Shown here in pieces: positions 43,711-54,383 of a stretch of DNA of 64,000 bases. Both the position numbers and the translations under genes were made by a program. Below the pieces are notes generated by a model that was not told the origin of the DNA, made no database searches, and saw nothing but the letters and a program-made list of their open reading frames with translations. Source of the DNA: Nansenia antarctica (lineage: Eukaryota > Chordata > Actinopteri > Argentiniformes > Microstomatidae); the NCBI GenBank assembly GCA_963989245.1, contig OZ022346.1, forward strand, positions 5,064,881 through 5,128,880. The letters run 5' to 3'. Position 1 is the first letter of the stretch. The number at the start of each line of letters is the position of its first letter.

Positions 43711-44627
43711 GAAAGTTGAAGGTTGTTTTCTTTGTTTTCGATAGAACAATTGGAAAAGCCTGTAGATTACTGGGAGAATGTAGTCTGGTCAGACGAGACA
43801 GACATTGACCTTCTCTGCAACAATACAATGCGCCATGTTTGGAGGAGAATGGATCTGCATATGATCCTATAACTACCATGCCTACAGTGAAGGTCGGAGG
43901 TGGAAACATCATGGTATGGGGCTGTTTCCTTCACATGGTACTGGTGGAATCCAAATGATCAAAGAGAAGATGAATGGAGCCATGTACCAGGAAATTCTTG
44001 GGAAGAATCTGTTGCCATCCTTCAGGATGAGGAAGATGACAACGATCCAAAACATACTGCAGAGGACTCTCAAATGGTTCCACAGGAAGAAAATAGAGGT
44101 GTTGGACTGGCCTATAGTGAATCACCAGAGTTAAATCCAATAGAACATTTGTGGAAGGAACCGAAGATCAAGATTCACCAGCGGTCCCCACAAAATCTTC
44201 CGGATTTAAAGACTGTCTGTGTTAAAGAATGAGCCAAAATCCCATCTGATCACTGTGAGAGATGTGGTTTTCCATACAGGAATCGTCTTGAAGCTGTCAT
44301 TGGAAACAAAGGCTTCTCCTCCGAGTATTAAATACATTTCAGTTACTGCGTTCAATACTTTGTTCCTGTGCCATACCACTTTATTGCACATAACGTTTTT
44401 CTATGGATTGGAATTTTCCAATTTGGTCAGTTTTATTGAGTTAATACCAATGTCTGGCCTACATTGCATGTGAATAGCTACAATGAAGATATTATTGATT
44501 TCAAATGTTGAATACTTTCCCCCAATGTATATTCTGCCTGTATATCCTGTCGTACAATGCAGGTCAGCAAGATCTTCCAACCCCTGGGTCCCCTCCCTCC
44601 TCCCTCCTACCTCCCACCCCCCCCCCC

Positions 44628-44635
44628 CTACATGT

Positions 44636-44680
<45 letters not shown>

Positions 44681-44758
44681 TGTGTATGTGTGTATGTGTG
44701 TATGTGTGTATGTGTGTATGTGTGTGTATGTGTGTGTGTGTATGTGTGTATGTGTGTA

Positions 44759-44790
<32 letters not shown>

Positions 44791-44882
44791 TGTGTGTGTA
44801 TGTGTGTATGTGTGTGTGTGTATGTGTGTATGTGTGTGTGTATGTGTGTATGTGTGTATGTGTGTGTATGTGTGTGTATGTG
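44628..44882. repeat. (TG)n/(TGTATG)n microsatellite
   Basis: Inverted counterpart of the tract at 32518-32740. Confidence 0.93.
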
Positions 44883-45192
44883 CGTCTGTCTGTAAACATT
44901 CAACACTACCAACACTCCAGCCCAAGTTTCCAGCCCCAAGTTTCTTCCGGAACTTTAACTTTTTTTAAAGATGAGAAGTTTTATACCAGATGAGAACCTC
45001 TGACATCCTGTCTGCCGTTGCCTAGCAACCCAGAGCACCAACAGATCACAGCAGAAGACAAGCCCACGAGGTGATGATTATGAGCAAAGAAAACAGTTTC
45101 ATTTCATATCAACTGCAAGTTTGGTGGTGTTTCAAAAATATACCAGCGTAAACGCACACTACTGTCTGTTGATGATGATGTCACCGGTGATG

Positions 45193-45380
45193 TCACAGAG
45201 ACCTGTCAGAGTAGTCATCGGAGAAGTCTCTCTTGTCGTAGCTGTTGTGCATGTTGGAGTAGTCATCGTAGTCATCGGAGAAGTCTCTCTCGTCGTAGCT
45301 GCTGTGCATGTCGGAGGGCATGGGGGAGGGGCCAGGCTGGGGGAGGGGGGGTGGGGGGGGTCAGAGGTCAATTGGACGTT
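45193..45380 (-). pseudogene. Inverted copy of the terminal acidic-tail exon
   Basis: Reverse complement of 32019-32210 with substitutions (DERD to DKRD, DM to NM) and an indel in the C-run that moves the acidic frame out of phase with the acceptor. Lacks the AATAAA of the other copy. Confidence 0.55.
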
Positions 45381-45415
45381 CTGAATGTCATCAGTGAATT
45401 GTTTCTGCAGGGTCT

Positions 45416-45419
<4 letters not shown>

Positions 45420-45494
<75 letters not shown>

Positions 45495-46440
45495 CTTCCT
45501 CTCTCTCGCCCTCCTCTCTCTCCCTATCTATCCCCCTCTCTCTCCCTCCCCTCTCTCTCTATCTCCCTCCTCTCTCTCTCTCTCTCCCTCCCCTCTCTCT
45601 CTATCTCCCTCCTCTCTCTCTCTCTTTCCCTATCCCTCCTCTTTCTCTATCTCCCTCCTCTCCCTCCTCTCTCTCTCTCTTTCTCTCCTTCCTCTCTCTC
45701 GCCCTCCTCTCTCTCCCTATCTATCCCCCTCTCTCTATCTCCCTCCTCTCACTCTCTCTCTCCCTCCTCTCTCTCTCTCTCTCCCTATCCCTCCTCTCTC
45801 TCTATCTCCCTCCTCTCCCTCCTCTCTCTCTAACTTCCTCCTCTCTCTCCCTCCTCCCCCTCTCTCTCTCTCCCTCCTCTCTCTCTCTCTCTCCCTCCCC
45901 TCTCTCTCTATCTCCCTCCTCTCTCTCTCTCTTTCTCTCCTTCCTCTCTCTCGCCCTCCTCTCTCTCCCTATCTATCCCCCTCTCTCTATCTCCCTCCTC
46001 TCACTCTCTCTCTCCCTCCTCTCTCTCTCTCTCTCCCTATCCCTCCTCTCTCTCTATCTCCCTCCTCTCCCTCCTCTCTCTCTAACTTCCTCCTCTCTCT
46101 CCCTCCTCCCCCTCTCTCTATCTCCCTCCTCTCTCTCTCTCTCTCCCTCCCCTCTCTCTCTATCTCCCTCCTCTCTCTCTCTCTTTCCCTATCCCTCCTC
46201 TTTCTCTATCTCCCTCCTCTCCCTCCTCTCTCTCTCTCTTTCTCTCCTTCCTCTCTCTCGCCCTCCTCTCTCTCCCTATCTATCCCCCTCTCTCTATCTC
46301 CCTCCTCTCACTCTCTCTCTCCCTCCTCTCTCTCTCTCTCTCCCTATCCCTCCTCTCTCTCTAACTTCCTCCTCTCTCTCCCTCCTCCCCCTCTCTCTCT
46401 CTCCCTCCTCTCTCTCTCTCTCTCCCTCCTCCTCTCCTCT
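45420..46440. repeat. (CT)-rich tract, rearranged
   Basis: Pyrimidine-only repeats of CTCTCTCTATCTCCCTCC type; larger blocks of 300-400 bp recur inside (for example near 45690-45850 and 45930-46090), so the tract itself has higher-order duplication. The long Leu/Ser ORF is an artefact. Confidence 0.92.
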
Positions 46441-46454
46441 CCTCCATCAGTTAC

Positions 46455-46610
46455 CTGGTTGTGTTCATCCCCTCTACGGCTCCTGTTGGTTCGGAAGTGG
46501 ACCAGGCAGAACGCGACCAGGCAGAACGCGACCAGGACCCAGAGCAGACAGGACCAGTCCTGGACCAGGCAGGAGGTGGCCTCACTCTGGACCTCCTGGG
46601 TGGGCCGCCC
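46455..46610 (-). pseudogene. Inverted copy of the transmembrane exon
   Basis: Minus strand encodes TQEVQSEATSCLVQDWSCLL and WVLVAFCLVAFCLVHF, then a GT donor at 46451-46454. Very close to 31439-31602. Upstream it continues with GRP and SWSQVGMEMPP-type sequence absent from the other copy. Confidence 0.55.
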
Positions 46611-46685
46611 CGCCTGGGGGGGCATCTCCATACCCACCTGGGACCAGGAGGGAGACTCAGACAGCATCTCACGGATCATCTCTGA

Positions 46686-47176
46686 TCTGTCTCTGTCTCT
46701 ATACTGTTTTCTACCACATCTTTTCCTTCCCTTCGCCTCTCTATTAATTTGCTTGGACACAGAGCTCTGTGAACAGCCAGCCTCTTTAGCAATGACCTTT
46801 TGTGTCTTGCCCTCCTTGTGCAAGGTGTCAATGGTCGTCTTTTGGACAACTGTCAGGTCAGCAGTCTTCCCCATGATTGTGTAGCCTACAGAACTGGACT
46901 GAGGGACCATTTAAAGGCGTTTTCAGGTATTTTGAGTTAATTAGCTGATTAGAGTGTGGCACCGGGGGTCTTCAATATTGAACCTTTTCACAATATTCTA
47001 ATTTTCTGAGATACTAAATTTGGGGTTTTCATTAGTTGTCAGTAATACTCATCAAAATTAAAAGCAATAAACACTTGAAATATATCAGTCTATGTGGAAT
47101 GAATGTATACATTATACAAGTTTCACTTTTTGAATGGAATTACTGAAATAAATCAACTTTTTGATGATATTCTAAT
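46686..47176 (-). pseudogene. Tc1 transposase N-terminus and terminal repeat
   Basis: Minus strand: MGKTADLTVVQKTTIDTLHK, EAGCSQSSVSKQINREAKGR is the HTH of a fish Tc1 transposase. Downstream (plus 46910-47176) is the matching terminal region with TTTTTGATGATATTCTAATT. The catalytic part is missing. Confidence 0.82.
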
Positions 47177-47504
47177 TATATGACAGAACGGACATTGTAG
47201 GAGGTAACTGCCTCCAGCAGAGGGCAGTAATGCAGCATCAAGGACGCACGCTGCCGTTAAAACCAAAAGAAGAAGAAGACGACGAGGTATATTCCCGCGA
47301 TACCAGGGAACGAGAAGTCGATCTAAGATGGCGGAGTCAGTAAACACACACCGTGCTGAAGACCTTACGAGTGATTATTAAGTTTACAACTGTGACAGAG
47401 GGCAAACATTAGTCACATCCATAGATAGTTACATCTCTGTATTTGGTTTCCTTTACTGCGTATGAAAACATCTCCACAGTGAACAAGGACTCTGAGTGTC
47501 GAAG
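47177..47504 (+). promoter_or_regulatory. Zinc-finger gene promoter and 5' untranslated exon (cassette 1)
   Basis: Closely matches 62078-62436. Contains CCAGCAGAGGGCAGTAATG (CTCF-like), GAAGAAGAAGACGACGA and CTAAGATGGCGGAGTC, a YY1-type initiator context. A short uORF (17 codons, MAESVNTHRAEDLTSDY) starts at that ATG. The exon likely ends at 47504 with donor GAAG|GTCAGT and splices to 52020. Transcription start not visible. Confidence 0.6.
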
Positions 47505-48502
47505 GTCAGTAGAACTAGAATCCTTTGTCTCAGCTCGCTGCCTCACTGTCTAACATGTTACTACTGACCACTTCTGTCTGCAGAGATAGGCTATTCTGTC
47601 ACTATACAATGTTGTTATATATATATAACACTATACAATGTTGCTATATATATATATATATATATATATAACACTATACAATGTTGGCGGAACTTGTTAT
47701 CAGTTTATGTCCGTGTCGCCTGGTCTGGACGAGCACACGGAGGTACTGATGGCGCTTCTCCACTATGGAAGGCCATCAACGCAAATAACGTCTAGAAATC
47801 CCGTGTCCACACGTAGCACCATTGTAGTAGATTTTAGCACACATGCACACATAAACCGTATAAACTGTATAGTTTGCCTTTTGCTATAAGGACCCTCCTG
47901 ACTATGGGGGCTAGGGGAGGGGAGGGTAGGGTTTACGACCCTTTGTTAAAGCCATGTGGTCATCTCAAAATGGCTTCTTGTGTTCTGAGCCCAACCCCCT
48001 GACCTATAACCTGAAGTGACATCAGTCACATGAAGCAACAATACTATGTGCAATATGACAACCCTTGTGTACATACGGTTCAGATATCGGAAAAGGATAT
48101 TTATAGCATAGCATAGAGTACAGCACAGTGTTTTATTGTATAGTAGTATAGTATAGTAGATAGTGTACATAGCCTTTATTTATGTAAACCAGCTCTTTTC
48201 CCTTTTATCACACCTTGGGCTTTTGGGCTTTTCTACAGTAAAGGTGATGGGATATTATTTGAAACTGTATTTACACATCATTGTTTACAAATAGGGGAGT
48301 GGAGCCAGGGGGTGAGGCTCTCTTCACCTCAGCCAGCCCCTCACCACCAGCAGCAGCTGCTCTTGTAAGTTGTAACTGTTCCTTTGTTTGATAAATAGTC
48401 TGAGAACTCATTGGCTGACTGCCAGTTTAGGACAGAATGCTTCAAAGCATAACAATCATATTATTATGATGTCATGTTGTTTGTTATATTGAAATATATG
48501 GG
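47505..48502 (+). other. Intron 1 sequence of the zinc-finger gene
   Basis: (TA)n at about 47614-47670; the rest is unique-looking with short AT-rich parts. No gene recognised. Confidence 0.4.
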
Positions 48503-49130
48503 TTATAGTAAGGGAATTTTACCAGATATTTGACCAATCTGCGAAGTAAATCGTTACCAAGAAATTTCTTCACCAATGTGTTTCTAAAGGTGTGTAATAA
48601 CATGTCCTAAAAGGTTGAAATTCAACTCCTGTGGGAAACCTCATAAAAAACTGCTCAAAGTTGGGGTACCGATAACCGATTTTCGAAAATTCGAAAATGC
48701 TTAAATTGGACTTGAGTAACTTTTGAGGGGTCAAACTAGGCATTTTTCATGAAATTTAAGTACTGGAAGTATTACTAGGCCTGGTACTTAATGGGACTTA
48801 GTCTGTGGACACTAGAGTCTAAGCTCCAGGGCAGGGAGGCTGGTAGGTAGAGTGGCTGAGTAAGAGGCTCTGAGACTGGGCCTAGTGTTGTAGGACATGT
48901 GTTGTAGTACTGGTCCTGCCAGTACTACTAGTAACTAAAAACGTTTTTTAGGATACCAGGGATGCATTCTTCTGGAAGTCGCGGATGGCTGTCCTTATCA
49001 GTGGGGGGGTGCTTAAGTGTGGGGGCCCGGGACCGCCTGGTGCACGTGGTAGGGTGTGGAGGAACCAGGGGGTGTTATGGAGGAAAGGAGTCCGATGATG
49101 AGGCACTTAGACCGGGCACTATAGGGTAGG

Positions 49131-50520
49131 TCATAGGCCCTGGAGGTCAGAGCTCCAGAGGAGGGTTGAATGGTAGACAGCTAGGCCCAGTGAGGTCACT
49201 CCTAATCGGACTGGCAGTGTATCACATAGGCTCTGGAGGTCAGAGCTCCAGAGGAGGGTTGAATGGTAGACAGCTAGGCCCAGTGAGGTCACTCCTAATC
49301 GGACTGGCAGTGTATCACATAGGCTCTGGAGGTCAGAGCTCCAGAGGAGGGTTGAATGGTAGACAGCTAGGCCCAGTGAGGTCACTCCTAATCGGACTGG
49401 CAGTGTATCACATAGGCTCTGGAGGTCAGAGCTCCAGAAGAGGGGTGACTGGTAGACATCTAGGCCCAGTGAGGTTACTCCTAATCGGACTGGCAGAGTA
49501 GCAGTTAGCCCCTGGAGGTCAGAGCTCCAGAAGAGGGGTGACTGGTAGACATCTAGGCCCAGTGAGGTTACTCCTAATCGGACTGGCAGAGTAGCAGTTA
49601 GCCCCTGGAGGTCAGAGCTCCAGAAGAGGGGTGACTGGTAGACATCTAGGCCCAGTGAGGTTACTCCTAATCGGACTGGCATAGTAGCAGTTAGCCCCTG
49701 GAGGTCAGAGCTCCAGAAGAGGGGTGACTGGTAGACAGCTAGGCCCAGTGAGGGCTCTCCTAATCGGACTGGCAGTGTATCACATAGAGCCTGGATGTCA
49801 GAGCTCCAGAAGAGGGGTGACTGGTAGACATCTAGGCCCAGTGAGGTCACTCCTAATCGGACTGGCAGTGTATCACATATAGCCTGGAGGTCAGAGCTCC
49901 AGAAGAGGGGTGACTGGTAGACAGCTAGGCCCAGTGAGGGCTCTCCTAATCGGACTGGCAGTGTATCACATAGAGCCTGGATGTCAGAGCTCCAGAAGAG
50001 GGGTGACTGGTAGACATCTAGGCCCAGTGAGGTCACTCCTAATCGGACTGGCAGTGTCTCACATATAGCCTGGAGGTCAGAGCTCCAGAAGAGGGGTGAC
50101 TGGTAGACAGCTAGGCCCAGTGAGGTCACTCCTAATCGGACTGGCAGTGTATCACATATAGCCTGGAGGTCAGAGCTCCAGAAGAGGGGTGACTGGTAGA
50201 CAGCTAGGCCCAGTGAGGGCTCTCCTAATCGGACTGGCAGTGTATCACATAGTACCTGGAGGTCAGAGCTCCAGAAGAGGGGTGACTGGTACACAGCTAG
50301 GCCCAGTGAGGGCTCTCCTAATCGGACTGGCAGTGTATCACATAGGTCCTGGAGGTCAGAGCTCCAGAAGAGGGGTGACTGGTAGACAGCTAGGCCAAGT
50401 GAGGTTACTCCTAATCGGACTGATAGTGTATGACATAGGCCCTGGAGGTCAGAGCACCAGAAGAGGGGTGACTGGTAGACAGCTAGGCCCAGTGAGGGCT
50501 CTCCTACTCAGCCTGGTAGT
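49131..50520. repeat. 93-bp minisatellite, about 15 copies
   Basis: Units start CTGGAGGTCAGAGCTCCAGA and contain CTCCTAATCGGACTGGCAGT. 93 is a multiple of three, so the minus strand stays open for 387 codons with a 31-aa repeat (YQSPLFWSSDLQ...LPVRLG). The inner CTGGAGGTCAGAGCTCCAG is itself partly palindromic. Confidence 0.92.
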
Positions 50521-50639
50521 GCAGGACCTGAGGCCCTGGAGCTCATGTGACCTCCAGCATAGGGCCACAGGCCTAGTCACAGCACCCATGGAAGGTGTGT
50601 TGTCTCTGGGCTGTGTGTCTAGCTGAACACCTCTGGTAG

Positions 50640-51080
50640 TCCTTGGTACATCTCATGTTGGTACATGAGAGTGAAGCTATTCAGCTTCACTCTCACCTCC
50701 CTTTTTTTTTTAGGCCTCCATTACAGGTAGGTCACTGCCCAGCAGAGTGACTCTCTGCTGGGCTGTGTGTGTATGTGAACAAGCCTGGTTCTATCGTTCC
50801 ACATGCAGTGAGGCCTATGACTCTGCATCAGTGCCCAGCAGAGTGTCTCTCTGCTGGGCTGTGTGTGAGTAGCTCAAAGGCCTAAAGGTCAACTCATGTG
50901 ACCTCCAGCACAGGGCCTATGGGTCTTTAACCATGCCCATGATAGTGACTCTCTGCTGGGCTGTGTGAGTAGCTGAACACCTAGCTGGTAGTCTGGTTGG
51001 TACATCTCTTCCACAATGGGAGGTGAGAGTGAAGGCCTCCATAACAGGTAAGTTACTGCCCAGCAGAGTGTCTCTCTAAA
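50640..51080. repeat. Cluster of short hairpins in the TIR element
   Basis: GAGAGTGAAGCTATTC then AGCTTCACTCTC near 50668-50695 is a perfect 12-bp stem. GCCCAGCAGAG...CTCTGCTGGGC recurs near 50737 and 50831, partly again at 51058. Confidence 0.7.
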
Positions 51081-51689
51081 AAAAAGGGCGTGGCAGTTTC
51101 TCTACCAGGAAGTGGTCTTGGTGACAAATAAATGCTTGCAATCAACTCAGAATCATGAAAAATGCCTAGTTTGACCCCTCAAAAGTTACTCAAGTCCAAT
51201 TTAAGCATTTTCGAATTTTCGAAAATCGGTTATCGGTACCCCAACTTTGAGCAGTTTTTTATGAGGTTTCCCACAGGAGTTGAATTTCAACCTTTTAGTA
51301 CATGTTATTACACACCTTTAGAAACACATTGGTGAAGAACATTTTTGGTAACGATTTACTTCGCAGATTTTCATATGTTTCCCTTACTATTAGGGTTAGA
51401 GAGATTTTAGGTTTTATTTCATTTCTAACATTTCCCCATGCCAGTTATCCGGTATGACATGTTGTGAGTAAAGAGTCTAATAGCTCTTGACCTTTGTAAG
51501 GCAGTGAGGGTGTCCAGCATGTCAGTAACACTAGGCTATGCTACACCCTCAAAACATTTTCATATCATTTAATAAACAGAGATTAATAGATTAAATAAAT
51601 GTTTTTTTATAAACATTTTCCTTATTTTAACTTCATAAAGGGGTTTGGACATCACGTCACGTCATTGGGCCAGTTGCTTATGGTCCCTT

Positions 51690-51888
51690 GAAAAGGAGGG
51701 TGCCACGTATTAAAGAGCTGTAACATCTAAACCATTCCTCCAACTTGGATCTGGATACCCTCAAATTAAAGAGGGTGTTTGACAGTCTGCACTTTAAGGC
51801 CATATTCATTCTATAACTTGAATATGTTTTGGTAAACAACTAAAATGACAACAGTTCTGTCAAAGAGTCCAAATGGACCTAACTGTAG
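51690..51888. mobile_element. Tc1 terminal repeat fragment
   Basis: Ends TCCAAATGGACCTAACTGTA, the common terminus of fish Tc1 elements, and upstream has GACAGTCTGCACTTTAAGGC. No transposase. Confidence 0.65.
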
Positions 51889-52023
51889 CTTGGCTACTGT
51901 TTTCCAATTCTGGAAAAAGAAATGTTCAATGTTTTGATTACATTTCCTCACTCTGTTTTAATATTTTGATCATCTGTGTTGGTAGGATTCCCTGCACTGT
52001 GAACTGTCCATCTGGGCAGAGAG

Positions 52024-52688
52024 ATGGAGGCTTCTGCTTACTCAGTGTCAGAGAGCCAGAGGACACACCTTGGGTCCCCTGATGCAGAGGCAGAAGGACA
52101 GAGCCACCGGAAGGACAATCTTATTAGGCTCCAGCCACCACCACCACCACCACCTCCCACCCACAGGGACCATCACTCTCCCAAAATTAAAGAAGAGTAC
52201 GACACACCGTGGGACAGCTTTCTACGGGACTTTATCAAAAACCAAAAGGCCAAAGATGAGATGCTCAGCAGATCTGCGTCAGGGTGTCACCTCTCTGAAG
52301 CAGCGAATGACATGGATAGTGACAGTAATGACATGGATAGTGACAGTAACGGCAGTTCAGAGGTCAAGACTGGAGGTCAGGAGGTCAAGATCGAAGAGTG
52401 CTATGGTAGGAATTCCTCTCAGCAAAGGCCAACCACGGGCCGCGCTAGAGCTGACCAATCACATCCTGAGTCAGGTGGTCACAAGAGCAGCTCAGTGATT
52501 GGATTACAGGAGCAGCAGAGAAGGACAGCGGCAGGGCAAACCTCTGAGCAAAGGAAACATAGTTGTGGTCATGAGGACATGCGCCAGTGCTACGTCCAGT
52601 GTGGGAAGAAACTAAACACGGCGGATATTGTGAAAATACAGCAGCGAATTAGAAGACCAGACCAACACCGTTGTGCTACAACTGATCA
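52024..52688 (+). CDS. C2H2 zinc-finger protein, coding exon 1 (regulatory N-terminus)
   Basis: ATG at 52024 follows the acceptor TCTGGGCAG (52011-52019). The exon encodes 221 aa plus CA of a codon, ending at the strong donor CA|GTAAGT. The text has a Pro run, KIKEEYDTPWDSFLRDFIK, EVKIEE (sumoylation-like VKIE), and a tandem DMDSDSN DMDSDSN from a 21-bp duplication. No KRAB, SCAN or BTB domain is visible. With the next two exons it makes a 724-aa nuclear DNA-binding protein; all three junctions keep phase. Such fish zinc-finger genes are lineage-expanded and often act on repeats, but the target here is unknown. A ~20-bp minisatellite starts right at the donor. Confidence 0.82.
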
Positions 52689-52689
52689 G

Positions 52690-52856
52690 TAAGTCACACA
52701 TGCTGCTAACCCCTAACACATGCTGCTAACGCTAACACATGCTGCTAACGCTAACACATGCTGCTAACCGCTAACACATGCTGCTAACCCCTAACACATG
52801 CTGCTAACCCCTAACACATGCTGCTAACACTAACACATGCTGCTAACCCTAAAACA
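52690..52856. repeat. 19-20-bp minisatellite at the splice donor
   Basis: About eight units of CTAACACATGCTGCTAAC with CC or G spacers, beginning inside the donor GTAAGTCACACATG. Confidence 0.85.
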
Positions 52857-53336
52857 TGAAAGGGCAATTGGTAATTAAACAGTAGGTAATTAAAGAGTAG
52901 GTAGTTAAAGGGCAGTTGGTAACTAAACAGTAGGTAATTAAACAGTAGGTAATTAAACAGTTGGTAGTTAAAGGGCAGAACTATAAGCACGTCTAACAGA
53001 TGAATGTCATGTATGATAAGGCAGCAAGCTGGCTTGGAAGGGAGCTGCCAGTCAAGCGTGCAAAGGCCACGCCCACACAGCCTCAGAACTGTCTGACCAG
53101 GAAGTAGAGCCTAACTAGAAGATTATTTTCATAGTTTATTATGTGTCAACATTTTTCCTGGACACAAAATACATTTGGAACCATTTAATGTTTACTTTCC
53201 AGACCCTTAAATTACAGCAAATGCAATCAGTAATATTATTATTGCATTTGCAGGACGTGTCCTGTCAGTCTAGATGGGAGTTCAGTGAACTGTTTGTCTG
53301 TCATGTCTAATCGACCTGCGTTGTTTCTGCCTCCAG

Positions 53337-53539
53337 TGTTTCCAGCCGCAGGTCCTCTTCAGCTCATGTAACCATGGTAACCATGTATGAACCAGAATGC
53401 ACCGAGTCCCCCAGATCTGGCCGTGGTTCTCCAGCCCTGAAAAGCCCACATTGGGACAGAGGAAGAGGAAGAGGACAGAGGAAGAGTGGAGGACAAGAGG
53501 ACAGAGGAAGAGTGGAGATGAAAGACAGTGAGATGGATG
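53337..53539 (+). CDS. C2H2 zinc-finger protein, coding exon 2 (basic/acidic linker)
   Basis: Acceptor TTTCTGCCTCCAG ends at 53336; T completes CAT (His) from the previous exon. Encodes VSSRRSSSAHVTMVTMYEPE, then SGRGSPALKSPHW, and a Gly/Arg-rich RGRGRGQRKSGG segment, ending in KDSEMD with G left over before donor GATG|GTAAGT. Length 203 bp. No domain recognised; the Arg/Gly part may help nuclear import or RNA/DNA contact (inference). Confidence 0.8.
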
Positions 53540-53681
53540 GTAAGTCTTTGTTATTGGTGAGTGTCATTGCACTGTTGTAAAACCAATGCTGCCAGTGCAG
53601 TGTAAGTCAGTCAGTACCTGCATCGTCTGACAGTCCTGCTCTCTCCCGCTGTGTGGGGTTGATATATCAGGGCTAGTTCCC

Positions 53682-53843
53682 CAATCTAACCCAGTCCTGG
53701 ACTACAGGACAGCCACATGTAAACACTTTTATCCCCAATCTAACCCAGTCCTGGACTACAGGACAGCCACATGTAAACACTTTTATCCCCAATCTAACCC
53801 AGTCCTGGACTACAGGACAGTCACATGTAAACACTTTTATCCA
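53682..53843. repeat. 54-bp tandem repeat, three copies
   Basis: CCCCAATCTAACCCAGTCCT to ACATGTAAACACTTTTAT, three near-identical units in intron 2 of the zinc-finger gene. Confidence 0.85.
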
Positions 53844-53959
53844 AAGTGACTTACTACATTTGTCTAAAGTAAGTGAATCAGTTTACACAATTGGGGAATA
53901 AAACATAATAAAAACAGACAAGAGAGAAATATGATAGAAAATCCATTTTAGGAATAGCA

Positions 53960-54352
53960 ACTGCACTCTACTGCTCTCTACTGCCCTCTACTGCTCTCTA
54001 CTGCTCTCTACCGCCCCCTACTGCTCTCTACTGCCCCCTGCTGTTCTCTACTGCTCTCTACTGCTCTCTACTGCACTCACTGCACTCTACTGCCCTCTAC
54101 TGCTCTCTACTGCACTCTACTGCACTCTACTGCACTCTACTGCCCTCTACTGCCCTCTACTGCCCTCTACTGCTCTCTACTGCTCTCTACTGCTCTCTAC
54201 TGCTCTCTACTGCCCTCTACTGCTCTCTACTGCCCTCTACCGCCCTCTACCGTCCTCTGCTGCCCTCTACTGCCCTCTACTGCCCTCTACTGCCCTCTAC
54301 TGCCCTCTACTGCTCTCTACTGCTCTCTACTGCCCTCTACTGCTCTCTACTG
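53960..54352. repeat. 10-bp minisatellite, CTGCCCTCTA / CTGCTCTCTA
   Basis: About 39 units. On the minus strand units read TAGAGGGCAG, close to the CTCF core; one, CAGCAGGGGGCAG near 54033-54046, fits that core very well. Confidence 0.92.
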
Positions 54353-54383
54353 TCACAACATTATTCAGAGCTTTGAACGAGAT

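Larger units (their letters stand above)
42500..44232 (+). pseudogene. Tc1 transposase, broken
   Basis: Pieces: 42520-42840 (VGAIIRKWKEHHSTI-type region, IS DRSVRKL), 43163-43257 (IRRVAQEPRTTPAELQKDLE), 43711-44232 (WENVVWSDETD, then GGGNIMVWGCF-like and NDPKHTA). HTH, DDE catalytic regions and C-terminus are recognisable, but several frame changes and two insertions kill it. Deleting the MITE with one TTAA rejoins AGAAAG-TTAATC in frame. Confidence 0.8.
42305..44527 (+). mobile_element. Tc1-like transposon with nested insertions
   Basis: About 200-bp inverted repeats: ATTCACATTCAATTTAGACC and AACTCAATAAAACT on the left, their complements at 44425-44480. The right end CCCCAATG|TA at 44521-44529 is a TA target. 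Two later insertions, a TTAA MITE (42841-43162) and an L2 fragment (43258-43710), split the transposase. Confidence 0.8.
48503..51392. mobile_element. 2.9-kb DNA element with about 260-bp terminal inverted repeats
   Basis: TAGTAAGGGAA at the left (48506) and TTTCCCTTACTA at the right (to 51389), then inverted similarity through GCGAAGTAAATCG, GGGGTACCGATAACCGATTT and CAAACTAGGCATTTTTCATG (left) to CATGAAAAATGCCTAGTTTG (right). A TTA flanks both ends, fitting a 3-bp duplication as in PIF/Harbinger. No transposase seen; the centre is a 93-bp array and hairpins. Confidence 0.75.

Noticed and set aside
45385..46884. 499-codon Leu/Ser/Pro-rich frame
   Set aside because: Translation of a CT-repeat tract running into unrelated sequence; no start context or domain.
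46344..46910. 188-codon frame joining a Tc1 HTH to the transmembrane exon
   Set aside because: It is a chance read-through from a transposon fragment into the inverted exon copy and then into the repeat beyond its splice donor; a domesticated fusion would need transcript support.
49131..50294. 387-codon protein gene in the 93-bp array
   Set aside because: Not annotated as a gene because openness follows from the 93-bp period; kept as a finding only.
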